Source of the DNA: Nocardia fluminea
GTDB lineage: Bacteria; Actinomycetota; Actinomycetes; Mycobacteriales; Mycobacteriaceae
DNA: 64,000 bases
Assembly: GCF_002846365.1 (NCBI RefSeq)
Contig: NZ_PJMW01000001.1
Location: 372,001-436,000 of the forward strand
Direction: 5' to 3'
Below, in pieces: positions 55,308 to 64,000 of this stretch. Every line of letters starts with the position of its first letter. Positions within the stretch are counted from its first letter, which is position 1. The notes below the pieces were generated by a model. That model saw only the letters and a list, made by a program, of their open reading frames with translations, had not been told where the DNA came from and searched no databases. The position numbers and the translations under genes are program-made.

Positions 55308-55730
55308 TCACAACTTGTCATCGGTCTGCTGCCCGTTGCGCTCACCAGCTGTGACGACCTCTCGACGGGTGGCCGACGACCCCCGCAGACCCTCGACGTA
55401 CTCCGCGCCCCAGCGGTTCAGCTCGGACACGAAACCGCGCAGTGCTCGCCCCGTGGGAGTGAGCGAGTACTCCACGCGGGGCGGGACTTCGGCGTAGGAG
55501 TGTCTGTTGACGATGCCGTCTTGTTCCAGTTCGCGGAGTTGGCGGGTGAGCACGCGAGGGGTGACCTCGCCGACCTTGCGACGCAGTTCGCCGTAGCGCA
55601 GGGGCTCGTCGAGCAGGTGTTTGACGATTGTCATCTTCCAGGCGCCGCCGAGGACGGCGATGCTCACTTCGACGGGGCAGCTCCGCATCGCTCGGACGAT
55701 CGGCGCCCTGACTTCATCCGTGGTGGCCAT
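55308..55730 (-). CDS. HxlR-family regulator
   Basis: 140 residues from ATG at 55730; starts at 55748 or 55775 would run into the operator palindrome. The winged helix CPVEVSIAVLGGAWKMTIVK, then LRYGELRRKVGEVTPRVLTRQLRELEQDGIV, is typical HxlR. The N-terminal Cys (position 17) is the residue redox/electrophile-sensing members use. Divergent from an MFS gene, its likely target. Confidence 0.9.
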   Translation of the reverse strand: MATTDEVRAPIVRAMRSCPVEVSIAVLGGAWKMTIVKHLLDEPLRYGELRRKVGEVTPRVLTRQLRELEQDGIVNRHSYAEVPPRVEYSLTPTGRALRGFVSELNRWGAEYVEGLRGSSATRREVVTAGERNGQQTDDKL

Positions 55731-55751
55731 ACGCCCGATGGTATCCATTCC

Positions 55752-55763
55752 GTCCATATGGAC
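55752..55763. promoter_or_regulatory. Perfect 12-bp palindrome, candidate HxlR operator
   Basis: GTCCATATGGAC is fully symmetric and lies 22 bp before the HxlR start and 80 bp before the MFS start; GTAT/ATAC extend the symmetry further out. Confidence 0.6.
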
Positions 55764-55842
55764 AAGATTGTGCATACTGCCGATCTCGATCGTTGGTTGA
55801 TAGAAACGAGGGTAAGGACGTCGAGCAACGCGAAGGGTTCCG

Positions 55843-57135
55843 GTGCGTATTTCCGCAGTCGATATCGAGCAGCCCGCGATCCGCCGGGCGCCCCGTTTTC
55901 ATCCCGCGTGGACGATCGTGGCCGTGGCTGCCCTCGCGCTTGTCGCGGCGGGCAGTTTCGCCACCATCGCGGGACTGATCACCGAACCGCTGGTCGAGAC
56001 GAAGGGCTGGAGTCGTACCGGAATCGGCGTCGCGGTGGCGGTGAACATGGTGCTCTACGGGGTGGTCGGGCCGTTCGTCTCGGCCATGATGGACCGCTAT
56101 GGCATCCGCCGGGTCACCTCCTGCGCGCTGTCGGCACTGATCGCGAGTTCGGTCCTCACCGCGCTCTGCACGCCGTCGGTCCTGTGGTTCGTGCTGTGGT
56201 TCGGCTTCGCCATCGGGGTCGGGACCGGGTCGATCACCACCGTGTTCGCCGCGACGGTGGCGAATCGGTGGTTCTACCGCAAGATCGGTCTTGCCACCGG
56301 GTTGCTGACCGCGGCAGGCGTATTCGGTCAATTCGCGATGCTGCCGCTGCTGTCGGTGCTGCTCGGCTCGGCCGATTGGCGCGCGCCGGTACTCGCCTGC
56401 GGAGCGCTGGCGACCGTCGCCTTGCTCGGCGTGCTGCTTTTCCTGCGCGAGAGCCCGGCCGCGGTCGGCGCCGTGCGCTACGGTGCGGATCCCGACAGCA
56501 CAACAGCCGACTCCGATCGCCAGGTCAACCCGTTCGCTCGCACTGTCGCCGCCTTGCTCGCCGCCGTGCGTGACACCCGTTTCTGGGCGCTGGCCTCGAT
56601 GTTCGCGCTGTGCGGCGCCACCACGAACGGCCTGATGTGGAGTCACTTCACACCCGCCGCGCACGATCACGGCATGGCCGCCACGACCGCGTCGGGACTG
56701 CTGGCGATCATCGGCGTCGCCAATATTCTCGGCACCGTCTCCGCGGGCTGGCTCACCGACCGGATCGAACCGCGACTGCTTCTCGCTGTGTTCTTCCTCG
56801 GTCGCGGGGTGTCCCTCGCCCTCCTGCCGATCCTGTTCACCCGCGGGTGGTCGCCCGATCTGGTCGGCTTCGCCGTGGTGTTCGGCATCCTCGACGTCGC
56901 CACAGTGCCGCCGACACTGGCCCTGTGCCGGCACTACTTCGGCGCCGACAGCGCCCTCACGTTCGGCTGGATCAGCGTCTTCCATCAACTCGGCGCGGGC
57001 GCGATGGCCCTCACCGGCGGCCTGATCCGCGACCTCAACGGCTCCTACACTCCCCTCTGGGTCACCGCCGCCCTCGCCTGCCTCACCGGTGCCGCCCTCG
57101 GAGCTGCGAGCTCTCGCTTCCGGCAAGTTTCGTAG
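55843..57135 (+). CDS. MFS transporter (OxlT/monocarboxylate type)
   Basis: 430 residues from GTG, about 12 spans. MMDRYGIRRVT is the loop 2-3 motif, GTGSITTVFAATVANRWFYRK (spanning about residues 126-146) is the helix-4/5 signature of the oxalate:formate/monocarboxylate branch, and a second GWLTDRIEPR appears in the C-half. Likely a carboxylate or drug exporter induced via HxlR. Confidence 0.9.
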   Translation: MRISAVDIEQPAIRRAPRFHPAWTIVAVAALALVAAGSFATIAGLITEPLVETKGWSRTGIGVAVAVNMVLYGVVGPFVSAMMDRYGIRRVTSCALSALIASSVLTALCTPSVLWFVLWFGFAIGVGTGSITTVFAATVANRWFYRKIGLATGLLTAAGVFGQFAMLPLLSVLLGSADWRAPVLACGALATVALLGVLLFLRESPAAVGAVRYGADPDSTTADSDRQVNPFARTVAALLAAVRDTRFWALASMFALCGATTNGLMWSHFTPAAHDHGMAATTASGLLAIIGVANILGTVSAGWLTDRIEPRLLLAVFFLGRGVSLALLPILFTRGWSPDLVGFAVVFGILDVATVPPTLALCRHYFGADSALTFGWISVFHQLGAGAMALTGGLIRDLNGSYTPLWVTAALACLTGAALGAASSRFRQVS

Positions 57136-57300
57136 CCGATCGAATTCACCGGCCTCGGATTGATACACATAATCAGTAACATATCCCACAATCGCTAGCT
57201 GAACTCCCTGCTATCGGCATGATTGAGCCTCCACGATCACAGAATCTGCATAAACTTATGCCGATGCGTCGAGGGTCGGCGCGCGCCGAGGAGGGCCCGG

Positions 57301-57405
57301 ATGTCCGCAGTCATCGTCGATGTTCCCCGGACACCTGGCATCCAGGTCCGGCGGCACCCGCTGAGCCCGGGCGTGAGCGCCATGATCACCGAGTGGCGGC
57401 GATGA
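57301..57405 (+). CDS. 34-aa leader ORF coupled to acyl-CoA dehydrogenase
   Basis: ATG at 57301 with RBS GAGGAGGG; 34 codons (MSAVIVDVPRTPGIQVRRHP...) ending in ATGA overlap with the dehydrogenase start. The overlap and good RBS support translation; function unknown, perhaps only coupling. Confidence 0.5.
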   Translation: MSAVIVDVPRTPGIQVRRHPLSPGVSAMITEWRR

Positions 57406-58592
57406 CCGGCGACAGCGCGGCGATGGTCGCCGGCGTTACCAAGAAGACCGAACTCCTGGTGCGACAGTTGGTGTTGCCGGTCGAGGAGCAACACGGAGGG
57501 AATGCGCACGATCTGCCCGATGACGTGCGGCGCGCCTTGCAGACCGCGGCGAGAACAGCCGGGGTCTTCGCGCCCCAGGTCGGTGCGGCGTTCGGTGGTC
57601 TCGGACTGAACATGCGCGATCGCGCGCCCGTCTTCGAGGCCTCCGGCTATTCACTGTTCGGCCCCGTCGCCCAGAACTGCGCAGCGCCCGACGAAGGCAA
57701 CATGCACCTGATGGAGCGATTGGCGTCACCGGATCAGCAGCTCCGGTACCTGGTACCACTGGCCGCCGGCCGCATCCGCTCGTGCTTCGCGATGACAGAA
57801 CCGATGCCCGGCAATGGATTCGACCCGTCCGCGCTGCACACGACAGCCGAGAAGACCAGTTACGGCTGGGTGATCAACGGCCGCAAGTGGTTTGTCACCG
57901 GGGCCGACGGTTCCGCCTTCGCCATCGTGGTGGCGCGCACGAGTGGCGAGCCGGATTCCCGCAGCGGAGCGACGATGTTCCTCGTCGACGCGGGCTCGCC
58001 CGGCCTGAGGGTTCAACATGACCGAGGAGCTCACCGGACCACCACGTTCGCGCGAGAGTCGGAGTTGATCTTCGAGAATCTGGAGGTCAGCGACGATATG
58101 GTGCTGGGCGAGGTGGACCGAGGGTTCGACTACGCCCAGACCAGGCTGTGGAACACCCGGCTGACCAACTGCATGCGCTGGCTCGGATCAGCACGACGCG
58201 CCGCCGACATCGCGGTGGCGCGGGCCGCGAACCCGTCGTCATCCGGGGACAGGCTCGGCGATCTCGGCATGGTCCAGCACTTGATCGCCGACAACGAGAT
58301 CGACATCGCGGCATCTCGGGGATTGGTGGAGCGGGCGTGCCTGCTGCTCGACGCCGGCGAGCCGTCGGCGCAGGCGACCGCGATCGCGAAGACTTTCGTT
58401 GCCGAGGCGGTGGGGCGTGTGGTGGATCGGTCGCTGCAGATCTGCAGTGCGCCGGGCAATACGGAGGATGCGCCACTCTCCTGGCTGTACCGCGAGGTTC
58501 GACTGTTCCGCGTAGACGACGGGCCGCTGGAGACTCAACGTTGGGCGATCGCACGCCGCGCGCTTCGGGCAGCCGACGGACGAGTTTCATGA
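57402..58592 (+). CDS. Acyl-CoA dehydrogenase family protein
   Basis: 396 residues from ATG at 57402. FAMTEPMPGNGFDPSALHTTA (spanning about residues 131-151) is the FAD-proximal motif; GWVINGRKWFVTGA follows. The C-terminal LYREVRLFRVDDGPLETQR replaces the usual IYxGT and resembles ACAD10/11-type enzymes. Catalyses alpha-beta oxidation of an acyl-CoA. The N-terminal domain is a little short. Confidence 0.88.
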   Translation: MTGDSAAMVAGVTKKTELLVRQLVLPVEEQHGGNAHDLPDDVRRALQTAARTAGVFAPQVGAAFGGLGLNMRDRAPVFEASGYSLFGPVAQNCAAPDEGNMHLMERLASPDQQLRYLVPLAAGRIRSCFAMTEPMPGNGFDPSALHTTAEKTSYGWVINGRKWFVTGADGSAFAIVVARTSGEPDSRSGATMFLVDAGSPGLRVQHDRGAHRTTTFARESELIFENLEVSDDMVLGEVDRGFDYAQTRLWNTRLTNCMRWLGSARRAADIAVARAANPSSSGDRLGDLGMVQHLIADNEIDIAASRGLVERACLLLDAGEPSAQATAIAKTFVAEAVGRVVDRSLQICSAPGNTEDAPLSWLYREVRLFRVDDGPLETQRWAIARRALRAADGRVS

Positions 58593-58898
58593 CCAGGCAA
58601 CGGCAGTCGCCCTCGCGAGCTCGGCATGAGACTTCCTGATGCCGGTGTCTCGTTCACCGCGCCCCGAAGAACCCGACACACACCTGCGAGTGATCAGTTC
58701 CGATCTGGTGGTGGATTTCTGCGGCTGCCGCACCGCCGTCCGGAACTTCCTGCACGACAGGCTCTCCCACCCGCATCCCTCCATCGTCGCCATGGAAGTC
58801 AGCGACGGCCTCCTACCGGATCGGCGAATGCCGTGTGAGGCGCTGTGGCTCGATCCGTGAGGAATGTCGGCATTCCGGGCCTGCCGACCGCGGCATTT
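58593..58898. other. 306-bp region with one doubtful short ORF
   Basis: A frame 58639-58860 (73 codons, HLRVISSDLVVDFCGCRTAV) is open but lacks an RBS and a recognised family. Otherwise no feature. Confidence 0.35.
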
Positions 58899-58926
58899 TG
58901 ATAGTTTCGTGCCGGTACAACTATCA
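58899..58926. promoter_or_regulatory. 28-bp inverted repeat, TetR operator site 1
   Basis: TGATAGT (58899-58905) and ACTATCA (58920-58926) are 14 bp apart; the next pair (T/A) also matches. The same arms and spacing occur at 60803-60830. Lies 82 bp before the MpaB-type gene. Confidence 0.72.
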
Positions 58927-59007
58927 CACCGCTCGGCAACCATCCGGCTTCGGGGGTCACCGAACACCATCCGGAACACGCCGCCCTCCGGAGACAGAAG
59001 GAAGACG

Positions 59008-59982
59008 ATGACCACGTCCACCCACCGAAATACCGGATCCGGCAACGAAGCCGAACGTCGCAGCGCGACCAGTTCGATCGATCCGTCCGACCCGATCGAA
59101 CTGATCGCCATCGACTCGATGACCGCCGAGATGGTCGGCCATTGGACCTATCTGATGGTCGAGGGCGCCGCCTTCGCCATGCAGGGTCTGCACCCGACCA
59201 TCCGTGACGTCGTCGACAAGTACTCGGTGTCCCGTACCGATCCGGCGGGGCGGGCCATTCGGTCGGTCGATTCGGTGTTGCGCTGGACCTACGGCGGTGC
59301 CGAAGCGATCGAGGAAGGCCAGCGCCTGCGTTCGTTGCACGAGCCGTTGCGGATGAAGAACGCCGACGGAAAGCCCATCAGCGCCCTGAATCCCGATGCC
59401 TACCAATGGGTTATCGCCACCGCCTATGTCACCACCGCCAAGGCCGGGCCACTACTGATCGGGCGCGAATTCACCGCTGCGGAATTGGACGAGTTGCTGG
59501 CCGACAATATTCGTATCGCACGGATCTTGCAGGTGCCGATGAAGGGTTACCCCAAGACCAGAGCCGAGTTCGACACCTACTACGAGCACATGGTCGCCGA
59601 CGTACTGTGCGCCACCGACGATGTGCGCGAGCAGTTCCGGCAGTTGCGCGACGGCGAGATCGAACAGCTGGCGAAGATGCCGTTTCCGGCGGATCGCGTG
59701 TTGCGCTGGGCGATGCTGCCCCTGCTGCGCTTCAACTACCTGTCGATCGTCGGCCTGCTCGATCCACGCCTGCGGGCCATGATCGGCGTCGAATGGAGCC
59801 GCGCCGAACAACGCAGCCTGGAGCGCATCTACACGGTGATCCGGTTCGCCTACCGCGTACTCCCTGACCGGTTGACCTATTTTCCGATCGCTTACCACGC
59901 CCGCAAGCACCACCAGTCCATCGAGCGGATGAAGAAGCGGGAGCTCAAATCAGCCGCCTACAAGGTGCGTCCGAAGCAGTAG
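59008..59982 (+). CDS. MpaB/DUF2236-family oxygenase (first)
   Basis: 324 residues from ATG at 59008 with RBS GAAGGAAG. Helical protein of the latex-clearing/MpaB class: RAIRSVDSVLRWTYGG (about residues 85-100), then RSLHEPLRMKNADGKP, a His-containing heme-side segment, and NPDAYQWVIATAYVT. Members bind heme b and oxidise unusual hydrophobic or peptide substrates. Flanked by a TetR gene and a second paralogue. Confidence 0.85.
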   Translation: MTTSTHRNTGSGNEAERRSATSSIDPSDPIELIAIDSMTAEMVGHWTYLMVEGAAFAMQGLHPTIRDVVDKYSVSRTDPAGRAIRSVDSVLRWTYGGAEAIEEGQRLRSLHEPLRMKNADGKPISALNPDAYQWVIATAYVTTAKAGPLLIGREFTAAELDELLADNIRIARILQVPMKGYPKTRAEFDTYYEHMVADVLCATDDVREQFRQLRDGEIEQLAKMPFPADRVLRWAMLPLLRFNYLSIVGLLDPRLRAMIGVEWSRAEQRSLERIYTVIRFAYRVLPDRLTYFPIAYHARKHHQSIERMKKRELKSAAYKVRPKQ

Positions 59983-59997
59983 GGCGCCGCGCGCCCG

Positions 59998-60639
59998 CTA
60001 TCGAACGGCGTGCGGAAACAGCAGCGGAGCGAGATACTGCCGGGCGAAATCGCGTGCGGCATCGGCGTCATGGAGCGGAAGTACCCCACTCGGGTTCGCG
60101 ATGAACGACATGGTCAGTCTGACGAACAGCTCGGCCACGATGTCGGGATCGAAGTCACCGAGTTCGCCTCGCTGCTGCCAATAGGCGATGAACCGGGCGA
60201 CACCGACGCGCCCGTGATCGACGAATTCGTCACCGGTCACGAAATCGGCCATCTGCCCGGCCGCGCCCGAGGTGCGCAGGTTTCGCGTCAGCAGTCGGGG
60301 TGCGGACGCTTCACTGACAAAGGCCGAGAACATCTCCGCGAGCGCACCGACCGGGCCCGCCGACCTCTGCATGGCCTCGTAGATGATGTCGCCGACCCGT
60401 TCGGCCTCGGCCATCAACGCGTAGCGCACGATCGCCGACTTGGTCCCGAACCTGCGATAGACCGTCGCGACCCCCACTTCGGCACCATCGGCGATCTGTA
60501 CCATCGTGGTCTCTTCGAAGCCGTCCTGCACGAAACACTCGCGGGCGACATCGACGATGCGCCGGGATTTGGCGTCCAGTCGGCTCAGCTCCGCCCACGC
60601 TTCGGGCAGCGGGGCGGGATGGTCGCTCACCCGCATCAC
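59998..60639 (-). CDS. TetR-family regulator between two MpaB-type genes
   Basis: 213 residues (GTG 60639 or ATG 60636). HTH: ARECFVQDGFEETTMVQIA and AEVGVATVYRRFGTKSAI. It is convergent with the first oxygenase and divergent from the second. Matching operators precede both oxygenase genes. Confidence 0.92.
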   Translation of the reverse strand: MMRVSDHPAPLPEAWAELSRLDAKSRRIVDVARECFVQDGFEETTMVQIADGAEVGVATVYRRFGTKSAIVRYALMAEAERVGDIIYEAMQRSAGPVGALAEMFSAFVSEASAPRLLTRNLRTSGAAGQMADFVTGDEFVDHGRVGVARFIAYWQQRGELGDFDPDIVAELFVRLTMSFIANPSGVLPLHDADAARDFARQYLAPLLFPHAVR

Positions 60640-60802
60640 GCTCCCACCGCGCCCGGCGCGGTCTCGGCCGCCGCGCGCGGACCCGCATCCACAACCAGGT
60701 CGTCGTCCACCGCTGTCACCCTACCGGCTGGTCCGTGCATCCCGAGGAGCGCTCTCGGCCGATGGACGCGCGAAAGCGCCACTGCCGTTGACAGATACCG
60801 GA

Positions 60803-60830
60803 TGATAGTCTGAACGCAGTACTACTATCA
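60803..60830. promoter_or_regulatory. 28-bp inverted repeat, TetR operator site 2
   Basis: TGATAGT (60803-60809) and ACTATCA (60824-60830), 14 bp apart, identical in arms and spacing to 58899-58926. TTGACA at 60788-60793 may be a -35. Lies 15 bp before the second oxygenase start. Confidence 0.78.
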
Positions 60831-60845
60831 CCAAAGAGGTGACCA

Positions 60846-61832
60846 GTGACTCGGGACGCGCACATCCGAGAGGTCCTAAACTCTCAACAATCCCCAGTCT
60901 CAGCGACTGCGATCCGCCCCGAGGTGATGACCGAGTTCCGCAAACACACAGCCAGCGCTCTGTCCGCCGTCTTCGCCGGAGCGGCGTTCGATCAAGTGGC
61001 CCTGGCACCCGTCGCGGCCGCGGTCGATCGAACCGGACGATTCGCGGACAATTTCGCCGATCGTGGTGTGCGCAGCGGGTTCTCGTCCTTGCTCGCCATC
61101 TGGGGCGATCCGGTCGATCGGGCCGCCGAGGCGGAGTGGCTCAAGATGCGACACCGTGACGTCCACGGCCGAGGTGCGGGCCACTACCACGAGATCCGTT
61201 ACAGCGCACTGGCTCCGGATGCCTGGGTGTGGGTCGGCCTCAGCGGCGTCTTTGTCGCGTTGCGAACCTTCACCTACTGCACCGGCACAGTGCTGCGACC
61301 CGCGGAGCAGGAAGCGGCCTACCAGATGCTGCGGGAGTCCTTCTCCGATCTGGAGCTGCGCGCCGAATCCGGGAAGTTACCCGCGACCCTCGCGGACGCG
61401 AGCTCCTATTACGACCGGATGCTCGACACCGAATTGCGGTCCAGCCCGTTTCTGGTGGAGCAGTTCGCCGCGCTCACGCGACTGCCGCTGCCGACGATCG
61501 GGATGTCCGCGCCGGCGCGAGCCGCGCTGTCTCCGCTGTGGTTGCTCGTTCGGCCGCTCGTCGGGCACGTCATTCAAGTCTGCTCGTCCAAGGCGATGGT
61601 TCCGAAAATGCAGGCACTCACCGGTTTTCGGCTACGTCCGCACCACGATCTGGAATTCGCCGTCTACATCACAGTGTTGCGGGCCGCATGGCGACTGCTG
61701 CCGGACCGTCTGCTGCTGGCGCCGCTCGCGTACAACCGACTCCAGTACGAGAAGCTCGTGCATGCGCATCGCAAGTACGCGCTGGACACTTTCTCGGTCC
61801 CCGCAGAGCGCAGCGGCGGGTGCCCGATCTGA
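60846..61832 (+). CDS. MpaB/DUF2236-family oxygenase (second)
   Basis: 328 residues from GTG with AGAGG upstream. Family motifs: VAAAVDRTGRFADNF (about residues 55-69), LKMRHRDVHGRGAGHYHEIRY (spanning about 98-118) with candidate heme-ligand His, and APDAWVWVGLSGVFVAL (about 121-137). Diverged paralogue of the gene at 59008, so the pair may act on related substrates. Confidence 0.85.
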   Translation: MTRDAHIREVLNSQQSPVSATAIRPEVMTEFRKHTASALSAVFAGAAFDQVALAPVAAAVDRTGRFADNFADRGVRSGFSSLLAIWGDPVDRAAEAEWLKMRHRDVHGRGAGHYHEIRYSALAPDAWVWVGLSGVFVALRTFTYCTGTVLRPAEQEAAYQMLRESFSDLELRAESGKLPATLADASSYYDRMLDTELRSSPFLVEQFAALTRLPLPTIGMSAPARAALSPLWLLVRPLVGHVIQVCSSKAMVPKMQALTGFRLRPHHDLEFAVYITVLRAAWRLLPDRLLLAPLAYNRLQYEKLVHAHRKYALDTFSVPAERSGGCPI

Positions 61833-61933
61833 TCCCGGCGTAGCGCTTCCCGCCCTTCCCACGGCGGCCGAAAGCCCCGAGATATAGCTTCTCACCTCAC
61901 CTTTCGCACTGTCTAAGTTGATGGAAATTCAGC

Positions 61934-61962
61934 TTGACACGCATGTAAGGCTGGGTTAGCTT
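61934..61962 (+). promoter_or_regulatory. Candidate sigma-70-type promoter
   Basis: -35 TTGACA (61934-61939), 17-bp spacer, -10 TAGCTT (61957-61962), about 130 bp before the substrate-binding protein gene. Confidence 0.5.
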
Positions 61963-62092
61963 CTAGTGGCCCAGATCACAACTAGTGGTCGGGTCGCCGG
62001 AATCCCCGAACGGGCGATCAGGCGTCGAACATGAGATCGACGGGTTGCCCGGCGCCGTTCGCCAGGGCAACCGGCCTGGAAAGGCATTCAGA

Positions 62093-63355
62093 ATGGTCAA
62101 TAAATCTCGCCGGATCGCCGCGGTCGCGGTAGCCGCGGCATGCGTGCTTTCCGTTGCTTCGTGCGGTGACAACAGCAGTTCCGACGCGAGCGGCAGCACG
62201 ACCGCCATCGCGCCGGGAGTCAAGGCGACCGGCGCCCCGATCAAGATCGGGTTGTTCAATCCGTCGAAGGGCCCGGCCACCCAGGCGGGGGTGACCACCG
62301 GCAAGAACGCGGCAATCGAGTACATCAACAACCAGATCGGCGGGATCGACGGCCGCCCGATCGAGGTCGTCGACTGCGGTATCGACAACACCTCCCCCGA
62401 ATCCACGATCTCGTGCGCCAACCAGTTCGTGCAGGCCGGCGTGGTGGCGGCGGTCGACGGCTACAACGCCGAATCGGCCGCGGCGATGCCGATTCTGACC
62501 TCCGCGGCGATTCCGCTGATCGGCCAGATCCCCTTCAATACCGCGACCGGTGCGGTGACCGAGAACCGCGTGTTCTTCGGCCCGCCCCCGGCGGCGTTCC
62601 TGGTCGGCTTCCTGCAATCTTTGAAGCAGTCGGGGAAGAACTCGCTGACCTTGGTCAACTCCGATCTGCCCCAGGCGCACCAGGTGTTCGACAGTCTCCT
62701 GACCCCGCTGGGCAAGCAGTTGGGAATCGAAGTCAAGAGCGCGTATTACCCGCCGGCGGGTCCGAACTTCACCGCGCTCGCGTCCACGATCGCGGACGGT
62801 TCTCCGGCCGCGGGCGGTCTGATGACCGCGCCCAACGACAACACCTGCAACAAGCTGGCCCAGGCGCTGAAGTCCGTGAAGTACTCGGGCACAGTGTTTT
62901 TGGCGGCGTGCACGGAATACGTCGACGTCATGGGCGCACAGGCCGTCGGCGCTCAGTCCTATTCGCCGGTGTGGCTGCCGCCTGCCATCGACGCCGCACC
63001 CGAACCCGCGAAATCGAATCTGAAGACAGCCGAGCAGTTCATCGACAATGCCGGTGGAACGGCCGGGTTCTACGCGTACGGCACCTTCGCCACGTTCGTC
63101 GATCTGGCGCGGGCACTCACCTCGGCTCCGCCGGCCGAATTCACCGGCCCGGCGATCCTCACCGCGCTCGAGGGACTGGTCGACTACCAGAGCTTCCTCG
63201 GCCCGAAGCTCAACTGCGGCAAGGCGACCTCGCCCAACTGCACCACCGACATGTTGTTGTTCGAGGTGACCGGAGACAAGAAGACAGCACCCGTCTCCGG
63301 CGGGTACATCACCCCGAGCCCTGAGGTCCTCGCACTGATCCCGGGTGCGGCGTAA
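62093..63355 (+). CDS. Branched-chain amino-acid-type substrate-binding lipoprotein
   Basis: 420 residues from ATG at 62093 with RBS GGAAAGG. A lipoprotein signal with lipobox-like SVASC (Cys about residue 23), then the Leu/Ile/Val-binding fold (KIGLFNPSKGPATQAG, GGIDGRPIEVVDCG). Such proteins also bind urea, amides or aromatic acids. First gene of the transporter; a permease gene follows after 37 bp. Confidence 0.9.
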   Translation: MVNKSRRIAAVAVAAACVLSVASCGDNSSSDASGSTTAIAPGVKATGAPIKIGLFNPSKGPATQAGVTTGKNAAIEYINNQIGGIDGRPIEVVDCGIDNTSPESTISCANQFVQAGVVAAVDGYNAESAAAMPILTSAAIPLIGQIPFNTATGAVTENRVFFGPPPAAFLVGFLQSLKQSGKNSLTLVNSDLPQAHQVFDSLLTPLGKQLGIEVKSAYYPPAGPNFTALASTIADGSPAAGGLMTAPNDNTCNKLAQALKSVKYSGTVFLAACTEYVDVMGAQAVGAQSYSPVWLPPAIDAAPEPAKSNLKTAEQFIDNAGGTAGFYAYGTFATFVDLARALTSAPPAEFTGPAILTALEGLVDYQSFLGPKLNCGKATSPNCTTDMLLFEVTGDKKTAPVSGGYITPSPEVLALIPGAA

Positions 63356-63392
63356 CCCACCGGCCTGCGGCTACCGATAGAAAACAGGGCAC

Positions 63393-64000
63393 ATGGGCCA
63401 GTTCTTGCAGTTCGTCTTCCTAGGTCTGTCGACCGGCGCGGTGTACGCGGTCCTGGCCACGTCGCTCGTCGGCGTGCACGCCGCGACGGGAATCATCAAT
63501 TTCGCCCAGGGCGCGTTCGCCTTGTGGGCGGTCTATGTCGTGGCCGCGCTGCGGACCGACGGGACATTCGTCCTGCCGGTCGGCAGTATCGCGCTGGGCA
63601 GTGAGGATCACCCGACGCCCATGGCGGCGGCGATCGCGCTGGGAATCGCCTCCGCGACGGCATGGGCGTTGCTGGCACATCTGGTGGTGTTCCGGCCCCT
63701 GCGGCACGCGCCGGTGCTGGCGCAGGTGGTCGCCTCGGTCGGACTGATGTTGTTCATCCAGGCGCTGGTGGGACTACGGTTCGATACCGAAAACCTCTTC
63801 GCCACACCGATTCTGCCGGAGAGCACGGTGACGGTGGCCGGGGCGCTGGTCAACGTGTCCGACCTCGTTCTGGCGGCGATCGCGATCGCGATCGCCGTCG
63901 GGCTGCGGGCCTACTTCACGCTCACCACCGCCGGCATCGCGACTCGCGCGGGCTCGGAAGACGAGCTCGCCGCACGCCTTACCGGATATTCACCCGACCG
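63393..64000 (+). CDS. LivH-type ABC permease, C-terminus beyond right edge
   Basis: About 202 N-terminal residues from ATG at 63393. FLGLSTGAVYAVLATSLV and TGIINFAQGAFALWAVY (about residues 31-47) are hallmarks of the LivH permease; VVASVGLMLFIQALVGLRF is a later span. Partner of the preceding binding protein; remaining operon lies outside the window. Confidence 0.92.
   Translation, partial: MGQFLQFVFLGLSTGAVYAVLATSLVGVHAATGIINFAQGAFALWAVYVVAALRTDGTFVLPVGSIALGSEDHPTPMAAAIALGIASATAWALLAHLVVFRPLRHAPVLAQVVASVGLMLFIQALVGLRFDTENLFATPILPESTVTVAGALVNVSDLVLAAIAIAIAVGLRAYFTLTTAGIATRAGSEDELAARLTGYSPD

Overview
The window is high-GC actinobacterial DNA. It is most likely from Nocardia or a close relative in the Nocardiaceae. 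The basis is a four-gene conservon with its cytochrome P450, a protein close to mycobacterial Rv0910, a rifampicin monooxygenase very like the Nocardia farcinica enzyme, several TetR/oxidoreductase pairs, two MpaB-type oxygenases and pervasive ATGA start/stop overlaps. This is family recognition from reading; no database search was run. I saw no rRNA, tRNA or CRISPR array.

Positions 1-31.5 kb are mostly intact metabolic and regulatory DNA. It starts with the conservon (cvnA-B-C-D-P450, minus strand), an SRPBCC protein and a DHA2 exporter, then a DapA-like lyase facing a LysR regulator. A GntR-FCD regulator faces a six-gene importer/catabolic operon: BMP lipoprotein, double ATPase, two permeases, an ornithine-cyclodeaminase-like enzyme and a nucleoside/base deaminase. 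A GTATAC-centred palindrome sits between them. Next come an MHS-type transporter, a flavin-dependent oxidoreductase, an ECF42-type sigma factor with its DGPF partner, an enoyl-CoA hydratase/epimerase pair, TetR-controlled oxidoreductases, a predicted diiron hydrolase paired with a multi-pass membrane protein, a kinase-fold protein and an ADP-ribosylglycohydrolase.

Positions 31.6-49 kb are an insertion-sequence landing zone with decaying genes. A two-gene operon is broken twice: by an in-frame stop in the first gene and by two tandem insertion sequences (an IS5-type, here IS-A, and an IS701-type, here IS-B) in the second, a beta-propeller gene. The same IS-A/IS-B pair recurs 13,010 bp downstream, where a further inverted IS-B precedes it. 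Every junction is CTAG. Both transposase frames end on a stop codon supplied by that target sequence, and IS-B carries an in-frame C_CCA_AAA heptamer that would add the conserved C-terminus by -1 frameshifting. An IS3 element breaks another gene and an integrase remnant lies nearby. Intact genes in this zone include small DUF proteins, a TetR/SDR pair, ribB with a coupled HAD phosphatase, and arfB.

Positions 49-64 kb return to chromosome-like content. They hold an HNH protein, a frameshifted secreted lipase, rox, a SLOG-fold protein, an HxlR/MFS pair, an acyl-CoA dehydrogenase, two MpaB-family oxygenases around one TetR gene with matching 28-bp operators, and the start of a branched-chain amino-acid-type ABC transporter that runs off the right edge.
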